Positions 48,284 to 59,000 of a stretch of DNA of 64,000 nt are shown one piece after another; positions within the stretch are counted from its first letter, which is position 1; the number at the start of each line of letters is the position of its first letter. The stretch is from Mesodorylaimus sp. YZB2_4 (lineage: Eukaryota > Nematoda > Enoplea > Dorylaimida > Dorylaimidae). The notes under the pieces are model-generated. The model did no database searches. It was not told where the DNA came from and saw only the letters and a list, made by a program, of their open reading frames with translations. Where the stretch lies: contig JASANH010001389.1 of NCBI GenBank assembly GCA_030248295.1, forward strand, positions 372,001-436,000, read 5' to 3'. Made by a program: the position numbers and the translations under genes.

Positions 48284-50492
48284 ATGGCCCCGCTGCGTGT
48301 GCTGGACGACGAGTCTTCCAATAGTTTGCTTGAACCATTCGCGCCGACGCTCGCCGTCTTCCTGACCTTCGTGTTCGCCATTTCGATCTGCATCTGCTGC
48401 CGACAACAAAAGACTAAATCAGAGAAATCGGCGAAGCAAGAGAAAACTAACAAAGTAGCCACATCTGTGCGAGCTGTTCCTCTTCCGATGCCAACCAGAG
48501 AACCCATCTCGATCTCTCTTCAGTCGACGTAAGTTCCATGTCTTTATTCCTTTCTCATTGTTTTATTTAGCTTTTATGCAGGTCTTTCTTCTCCTTTGCT
48601 CTGAACGTGTACCGTTGGCGTGGCACCATGCACGCCCGAAAGACCTTCTTGGCCTTTCCGTCGGCACTCGAAGTATCATTCGGTCCCTACTACGATGCAG
48701 CCACGAACGTGACTCGTGCCCAAATGCGAACTGTCCTCTTTCCCACGCTGCCGGACAGTATCGTCGAAGAAGCTCTCCTTCTTCTGACTGCCACCATTTC
48801 TCCGCTGGGTCTTGGTGGTCCAGACCGCGGCTGGCGCCTCGGCACCCGACTCTACGCCCCGAAGAAGCAAATGGATGCCTACTGCCCCGAATACCGTCGA
48901 AAGTTCGAATCGTTTAATGAGCGTTCTGGAAAAGTGATGGCAATGGTAGCGTTCGACAGGAGCGAGAAGAAGCGAGAAGAAGTCATGGACGATCTAAACG
49001 CTTGGGCCAAGCGCCTCGTCGGCTTCATGGAGCGCCCTTTGTACGACTACGCCGAGAAAAAGATGCAAACGTTTTTCCTGAACAAGGCCGATCCGCGACT
49101 CGTTCTGATCAATGTGTGCGGGTTCCGTTGCCACATGGAGAGAGCCTTCCGAGCAGAAAACGTCTCCTCGACTGGCCATCCGTTCCTGAGCTATGACGGA
49201 CGAAAAATGATTCCGAATCTGCCGATGCTGCACACTTGCGAAGAAGACGAGACAGACTTCTGCTACTACTACCACGAGGACGACGAATTCCAACTTCTGC
49301 GCCTTCCGCTCAAGCCAAGCTCCAAGTCCTCCTCGCAGCTAGCCGTCTACTTTCTGCTGCCGAAGGAGCGAGGCACCCTGAGAATGATGGAAAGAAAGTT
49401 CGAGCCCGCAACATTCACTGGCCGCATTCAAAAGTGCATTCACCCGGAACGAGTTCGGGTAAGTGTACATCGTCATTCACGATTTAAACGGTGAATTACC
49501 CTTCCTCCCTTTTAGATCGTCATACCAAAGATGGTCCTCGAGTACCGATACAAAGATTTCGCGGATGGAATGAAGAGCCTGGGGACAAGTGCGCTCGTCG
49601 ATCCCAGAAATGCTGAACTCGCTGCCATGTTTGCTGCCGAAGAACAAATTGACGATGTTAAAGAGCCCGCCAAGTCGGCAGTTACTCGGAAGACGCCAAA
49701 ATCAAAAGCGCCAAAAGGAAAGATGACCAAAAAAGGCGCCTATGAAAACCCGTGTTTGACCGACGCCGTCCACGCTGGGTGCTTCCTGGTAAGTGATATC
49801 CCTTGATCCACCAGGTCGCCCTACCAGTCGTTCTACTGTAGCTCGTCGATGACGAAGCGGAGAAACTGTCCGAGTTGAAGGAGAATAGCAAGACTGTCTG
49901 GCAAAAAGCGTCCAGCAAAAGCAAGATCGCGGATGAAACCAGCGGGAGCCAAAGGGCCGAACTGAAGAAGAGCAAAATTGCCGAAAAGTCGACTGACACC
50001 ATCAATACAAAATCGGGGAAAAAGACACAATCGCCATTCGAGACGAGCGGGAAAAATGAGAATGCTATGACTCCAACACCGCCGACGACTAACAGTGCAG
50101 TCTCGAGCAAGACAAAGGCATCTTCCATCTTTTCCCGCTTCTCCGGCAGCAAAAGCGGAAAGAAGGAAAGCGAGGAGTCGAGCAGCAAAAGTCAAAGCGA
50201 AAAGGAGAAATGCGGCAGTGGAAATACAGCGAGCGAAAGTGGGCCCGAGAAAAGTGCCAGCCAACCGAGCGCTAAGGTGACGTCTGCAAAGGAGGCTTCT
50301 GCAAAGGAGGATCGAAAGAAATCACCGACCATGGCGGACGACCTGCCCTGTCCAGTCTGCACCCGTGTGGAGTCACGCGGTGTGCATCCGCAACTGAAGC
50401 GATTTGTTGCCGATCATCCGTTCATCTGGCTCGTAGTGGTCGAGAATCCTGTTTTGGTGCCGCTGGTGATGGGCCGATTCTGCGGACAGTAG
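48284..50492 (+). CDS. Membrane-anchored serpin-like protein with a large insertion at the reactive loop, 681 aa
   Basis: Serpins trap proteases by inserting a reactive loop into beta-sheet A. Exons 48284-48528, 48582-49458, 49516-49788 and 49842-50492 (TAG) join in frame. A hydrophobic segment at about 19-39 (PTLAVFLTFVFAISICICC) precedes a basic linker, so a signal-anchor is likely. The serpin fold starts near residue 84 (FFSFALNVYR) and includes FLNKADPRLVLINVCGF, PMLHT, the IVIPKMVLEYRYKDFADGMK strand region and a C-terminus RFVADHPFIWLVVVENPVLV ending GRF. Between the strand-5A region (TDAVHAGCFLLVDDEAEKLS) and the C-terminal strands, the usual hinge EEGTEAAAAT and its 20-odd-residue loop are absent. 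In their place are about 165 Lys/Ser/Glu-rich residues (about 476-640) with a CPVC motif. Inhibitory activity is therefore doubtful. The start may be further upstream. Confidence 0.8.
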
Positions 50493-51693
50493 CGTCGTCG
50501 ATCGTGATCGTGATTTACGACTGTGATGTTATGTGCTGATCTGTCGTGCGCTGTTTTTCAAAAAACCCTTATTCAATTGGTAGGTGGCTAACTCGACCTT
50601 CTCTGACCAGTCAGTGTCGGAAAACCTTTACTTGGTCGTCATGTACTGTAAGGTTGTATGTACGTGAGTCGCCCATTGTCTGGCGTGCTGTAAAAATCCT
50701 CGCTCGCTCTATGGCAAATTAGGGCTGACCATAGGATGGCTCTAGCCATGAACGATCCCACGCAGTCCACGACACCTCGCGTTTAGTTTACTGTAGCCAA
50801 GAAAGGGCCGTATAGACTCAATTCGTGGAGCGGCCGCACGTTTCGACTGTCGAGGTGTTCTGACGGACTGCAGTGCTCCCAGAACAGTTCAGCCCAGGAA
50901 CTCAAGGCCAGTCCTCAACCTATGTATGCCTGCACACCAAACCAGTCGCTCGATCTCGATCTCGGTCTCAGTCTCACGATCAGTCTCGTGCCTGCCCCTG
51001 ACTTAGCGAAGGGGACCGGCTCCTCAATCAGTGCACTGATACGTATGGATAATGTTCGCCCCTTTACACTGTCGATGTACCAGCAGCAGCGGAGAGATAA
51101 AGGAAGTCTGGGTGAGCCTGCCACTGCGAGTCGGCAGGGTTTCCTTTTCCCATTTCCCTGTTTATGAAGTGAACAGTGAGGGCGAGTACTGTTCGAAGGC
51201 AGGCGTGTATGTTGCCAAGAACACTTACACGCCTGCACTTACGGCCAGAACACTTCGTGGTGTCCTTGTTCAATATTTGAGCCCGATGGCTTGCCAATCA
51301 GATCTAAGTGGTTCAAATGCGGGAATAGGCCAGAAATCATTGAAGAATCGAGCTTAGGCATATTGCTGAGAGCCAAGTCCGACTTGGTTATTTTTCGCAT
51401 GAACTAGGAGCTGGTAATGGGAACTGGGTTAGGCCTCAGCTGCAGGCAACCGTCCACTGGTGACCTTCACTAGATGTGATCGATAAGTTGTATATCAAAT
51501 GGCCATCGGAGAGATAAAAACTGGTATATTCGTTAATTTGTTTATCTCTTCGGACTCGGTTAAATACTATTTGAATGTAAAATGGCATGTGCAAGCATGT
51601 TTTGACGAGGCGGCATGGCGTTAGCGAGTAAGGTCAGAGGTCTCGTGTAATGATCGCATGCGTATATGGCATTGAATTATTGACCAAACATGT
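50493..51693. other. Intergenic region after the serpin
   Basis: This holds the presumed 3' UTR of the serpin gene and no other gene. A short inverted repeat lies at 51199-51236 (GCAGGCGTGTA pairing with TACACGCCTGC, 16-nt loop). Confidence 0.5.
51199..51236. repeat. 11-bp stem, 16-nt loop inverted repeat
   Basis: GCAGGCGTGTA (51199-51209) is exactly complementary to TACACGCCTGC (51226-51236). It is isolated, with no gene or terminator context. Confidence 0.55.
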
Positions 51694-52002
51694 GTAACCA
51701 GCGCGCCCAGGCGGCGGATAGTCGAGACTGAAGTCTCTAAAACAAATACCCCGACTAAAAGCAGGTTAGTCTCGCGACTATAATGCCCTAGAAACCTACC
51801 TTAGGATAGGGCTTGCCCGTGCACTACCAAACATGGTAGGCAACCCAGACCGGAGCCTGGCCGGTGCCTTCCGCAGGATAAGATCGCAGCAAACGCGATA
51901 TGCGCCTGTCCGGCATGCACCCCTACCACCTAGGCTCACCAACTAGTCCATAAGGGGCTTGCATCAGAAGAAGGCCCTTACGATTAGGTTCGTGACGCCA
52001 GT
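51694..52002 (-). repeat. Structured repeat, copy D (about 300 bp, reversed)
   Basis: It starts GTAACCAGCGCGCCCAGGCG, identical to the start of copy C at 52003. Read on the minus strand it shares with copy C the block around AGTCGCGAGACT and the stretch ending GCCGCCTGGGCGCGCTGGTT. It then diverges into a longer segment. Its junction with copy C (TGACGCCAGTGTAACC) matches the reverse complement of the junction after copy A (GGTTACATTGGCGTCA), so the two loci share the same unit order. Confidence 0.65.
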
Positions 52003-52197
52003 GTAACCAGCGCGCCCAGGCGGCGAGAGATAGTCGGGACTGAAGTCTCTAAAATAACTCTCTAAAACAACTGGAAGTCTTAAACAACCCCGACTAGTCT
52101 CGCGACCATACATACCCTAGAAACATCAACCAGAGAGGTTGATGTCTCCCAGCCAGGGAGAGTATCGATCTCCCGACCGCCCAGGAATGCTGGTTAC
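52003..52197 (-). repeat. Structured repeat, copy C (195 bp, reversed)
   Basis: The ends GTAACCAGC...GCTGGTTAC are inverted. On the minus strand it matches copies A and B from ATCGATACTCTCCCTGGCTG through the GACATCAACC...GGTTGATGTT hairpin, and it carries GGTC-GCGA-GACT where copy A has AGTC-GCAA-GACT. Both versions keep the stem and a GNRA-type loop. It sits next to a broken copy of the serpin 5' end. Confidence 0.75.
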
Positions 52198-52354
52198 ATG
52201 AGGACATGGACGCGCATAGCCGTTTTATCTAATCGAGGTCATTGACATGATATACAGCTTATCAGATTCGGAGTGTCACCCAGGACGGCTTCTTTGTATT
52301 CCAACTTCTCGTTACAGGACAAGCCGCATTGATTTCACTATCAAATGTCGTACG

Positions 52355-52510
52355 GTATGTGTGTGCACTAATCTGCTTTACGCTTTTTCAGACTGGCCCA
52401 AGCGATCAGGGGATAAGACGAGCGATAAGGCATTTTGACGAGACAGGATCGCGTTGTACTATTGCTTCGCTGCGAATGCTCGAAGACAAGTCTTCAGCCT
52501 TTCACACAAC
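52355..52510 (+). pseudogene. Broken copy of the serpin 5' end
   Basis: This matches 48182-48330 of the serpin gene. It keeps the donor-like GTATG, the TAATCTGCTTTAC...TTTTTCAG acceptor region, CAGACTGGCCCAAGCGA, and a translated block RCTIASLRMLEDKSS that aligns with RCAMAPLRVLDDESS. The initiator ATG has become ATT and the frame is lost soon after. No serpin fold follows before the aminotransferase gene. Confidence 0.75.
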
Positions 52511-52768
52511 CAACATTTTGGTGTTCTTTTACAACTACCCTCCTAAATCCACCCATTTGACGTGACACCGCTATCTCTGACCACTCGGATTTGTGCATAA
52601 TTTAAAAGGGCATAGCCATGTGCATTCAAATGAATCCGTGGGAAGGAGAGGTGAACACTAAATAGGGACTAGCATTTCTGAGAATGTGTAATTTGCAACT
52701 ACGTATCAGAGTCTCGCTATCAATCGACCACCGTCCTATTACCTGGCCGGTTCAGGTATGATTATTGC

Positions 52769-55032
<2,264 letters not shown>

Positions 55033-56097
55033 CGTGGGCAGTTTGTATTTTCTCAATCTGAACGGGCGCAAGAATTATAGCCGAATTATTAGCAGCACGT
55101 GCAAGCGACCCCCTGCAGCATGGGAATGGGAATGCAAATGCAAATCCGGGCGAAGGCACCAAATTGATCTTCAGCTTGTGGGCCCATATCACAGACGGCG
55201 GGAATTTTAAAATATAAGTCGAGACAAAACAAGACTCGAGACGGCTAATGCTGAAGCTAAAGTGAGCCCGAGTCACAAAAGTAATGGCTGATCCGATCCG
55301 GCAAAGACCGCTTACGATCAGATTCAGAGAGATAAAGAACCCGTATACAGTACAAAAGTATGGGCAAACTGAAGTCAGACAATGCCGAAGTGACTAAAGT
55401 AGTATGAGCGATTGAATGAGCGCAACGCAGCAGTACAGTAGCAACTCTCTTCAAAGGCCTAACCCATAAATCCGGTAGGGCTTACCGACATAATAAAGAC
55501 AGGCCTTAAAAGTGGTTCATGAAGGCCACTCAGTAACCCAGCAGAGGACGGAAGATACCTCCTGCAGGCCTGTCTCAGGTCTTCACCCACCCGTGGCGCA
55601 GCCTCATGGGGAACGCTGCCAATGGTGGGCAAAGAAGGTAGGCACAGCAAAGGTAGGTAGGGTAGAGGGTTTAAATAACATCTCAGGAGAGTCCATTTGA
55701 TCACCAAATCACCTTTCAAGCTATGCTGATGCTGCACTTATGAACACAGTGAAATGAAGAGTTAACTAGAGAAGGCCTTAAGTCAGGAACAGATGAGACC
55801 ATAGGATTCGTATTGGTGGACTTTTCCTATGTAGTCGGGACATCGCCCTTCTTTAGGCCCTGCAGATATCTAAGCAAATCCTCTATTATGCCAATTGTAC
55901 TGCTGTCGGTTGCGATTAATTAATATTAAAATGCTGACACAACAACTGGAGCTAGGTGCGCGATCATAATTCAGGCTTTGTCATGATTTTGTCTTATCCT
56001 AACGACGCAAAAAGAGGTTTAAACTATGAAGTACGAGTATGCAGCATGGTAAAACAATAAGCCAGCACAGGTACCAAGTCAATCGTAACGGGCCGAA
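55033..56097. other. Intergenic region between aminotransferase and ADAMTS genes
   Basis: It contains the presumed promoter of the aminotransferase (-) and the 3' UTR of the ADAMTS gene (-). A GC-richer block at 55500-55680 ending in GGTAGGTAGGGTAGAGGG looks repeat-like but has no second copy in the window. No gene is seen. Confidence 0.45.
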
Positions 56098-59000
56098 TCA
56101 ACACCTTGGTTTCACATTGCACATTCGTTTCTTGATCTTCGGTCCACGACACGTGGCTCCGGCAGGTAAACATGCTCTGGTACCCCTCTGATATCCTTTA
56201 CATCTCGCACTGCATTCGCTCCAATTAGACCATTCTGACCAACGACCATTGTTCGATTGTGTTGTGACACTAATCGTAGTACTGGGCGCAGTGGACTGTG
56301 AAGTCTGTCGCAGCCTTGGTGCTTCCTGTTTTTGCAACTCGATATCGCCTTCAAGCTCGTTGACGCCGCCGTTTTCATCAAAAGGACTCTGAACTTTCTC
56401 AGGATGATCTATTTCCGGTTCAGCATTGAGCTCATTGGGTTGAGGCCTCGTCGTTGTTACCGCAAGTGTTGTGCATTTATTCACGGCACCGCGACAGAAT
56501 TGGAATTGTTGGGTGTTGCTTAGCTTGGAGCAGGTGGTTGAGTTCGGAGGAGTGCATAGACGAACGCGTCGTTTCACGCCAATACCACACGTTCTTGAAC
56601 ATTCGCTCCAAGGTGACCAAGTTGAGAAAACGGATATCTTTGACAATGTTTTGTTGGTTTTGGTATTGTTTTGGCATCCGGATGGAACCTCATTTGTGAG
56701 CAGTGCTAATGTCGAGTTGCATCGATAGCGAGTCTGAAAGTAAGATGCAGCTACTCGTAATACACAAAGAGGAGGCAAGTTGGTGGCATATGTATGTGGC
56801 CAGGCTCAGATACCGGAGCTATGTACAGTATGCTACATTCTCGGTTTGGTGCAGTTGGACTTAAACAAGCGAGCTAATATCGGACCTGACTTTGACCCCT
56901 TTCGAACGTTCGAATGGAATCGAATAGTCAGTCAACCTGCCTTTGACCTGGTGGACTGACTATTCGATCATGTAGGGCCATCTCCCATCTCCTGTATACT
57001 GCCACATCTAGCGAAACATGAATGCCGCCCCGCTCGGTCTAAGCTTTTTTCACAGCTAGCATGGGTGTAGGCTAATGTAGACACATAGTCGACCAGTTTG
57101 CCACCTCCGTTTCTTCGCTCAACATACTTTCGATACCGTGCTCACTACATCGAAGCTAGGTGGAATGCTAACAAACCTTTCACTGACACCATATAGATGT
57201 GACGAAAGGAAATGGCAGCAATGCAAACAAGGTTACGGCTGCGAGTAGGCGGCTGTGTGCCGAAATAGTACGACACAAAACTGGTTCTTCCACAGAAGAG
57301 AACAATTTTTGATAGCACATGACTAGCTCACTCACATGTCAGTCGAGCACTGACGATCCTATCGTTTTGGCAGAACAGTGATATTTGTACATTTTAGGAA
57401 CGCATCGGCGGCTGCTTCAGCGGGATCTCTAACCATGGCTTCCATCGTCATTGAACCTCTCATATCTTCTGTGATCACAGTGGCTATCAGCATATCACGT
57501 CGGGCGGCAGTATACAGTGTCAGACAAATAGCACATTTATCGGAAGACGAGACCAAAGCCAGAGAGTTTATGAACGACCTGGTGGCCAAAATGGAAGAAG
57601 ATACGCAGGCAATCCTACAGTCCCTGGCCAGTATGCAGTATAGTAAATTGGAAAGTGCTCGCCAGTACGTCCAAATGGCAATGGACGATCTCGGATTTGG
57701 TGAACTTCACATTCAGAGTGATCGATCAGACAAGACAAATTTAGTGAATTTCAAAAGACTAAATCGTCTGATGGAAACTGCTAAAGCGGATAACTTGGAA
57801 CGAGCTATGGAGCAGTTAAAGAAAGCGGACGAATGGGCAACAGAAGTGTTCAATGACAACAAAAATTGTAGTGCTACTATTCGAATACGCGCTTTTGATA
57901 TTCGCCTTTTTTGTGCAGCTTTAATTTGCTGGCAAGATCCAAAACAATGGTTCATCAGATGGCGCCGTTTGTTCGAATTCTTTTTTCAAGATCGCGAATT
58001 GGCTAGTTTAGTTTTTTGCAAGCAAAAATTTATGTCCAAGTTTTTGGCTAAAGAAAATGGACTCGCTGCCAGAAATCAAATGATGCGTTTAATAGAATCA
58101 TTGATGAATGTGGTCAGACAAATTATTTCAGAACACGATTTGGATGAAGTCACTGATTTTTTTCACTTTCTTGAAGAAAGCACGAATAATACCAAATACT
58201 TACAAAGCAGATCGCTTCGCTGGCCTTTTATTTGTCATCTTGTCGGTCAAGATAAATCAGTACGAGCTCAGATTGCGGCCAGATACGCGCTGTACAAAAA
58301 CGGGTTCTTCCTTTTCACATCTGGTGAAAAGACGATCATTATTTCAGATGCGTTAGACAACTTGAATTTTATCAGACCAGGATTTATATGGGCTGTCGAC
58401 ACAAGTGGACGAATTGTCTGCATCGACGCCATGGCACCTGATAATCGAAAATACATCAATAAGGAGCAGTCCTGGGAGGCAATCACTTGTGCCGAATTGG
58501 CAAACCGACTATACGCCAAGAGTGTGCCCCAGGCGAAGTATATATCAGTTCTAGATGCGACGACTGGACAAGTCTTGGATGAAGAACAAATAGTTATGCC
58601 CACCACAGATCCCGACTTTGCATTCGTAGCTGCCCCAAACGGACTTCTTTTCGGATATAATGCTGAGAAACAAGAAAGGTTCATATTTTTTGCACCCGCT
58701 GTCCTTTCATGGATAACCACGGCCAAATCGAAATTGAGTGAACGTGAGCCTGATGGTAAAGTGGAACAGAAATCCACATTCCTCAATAGCAAATTTCTGA
58801 TCCTCAAAACTGGCAATCCTAATGTCGGCTGTGTTCTACGTGTCTCGATTAGCTGGCAAACTCGCGTTCTTGTTTTGGAAGCGATCACATGGAAATCCAA
58901 CGGGCAACTATCCTCGAATTTTGTAACATTCGATTTTCAAAGTGATAATATTCAGTTATTTACGCCAGAGGAAACGCAAGAATTGGAATTAGATATGCAG

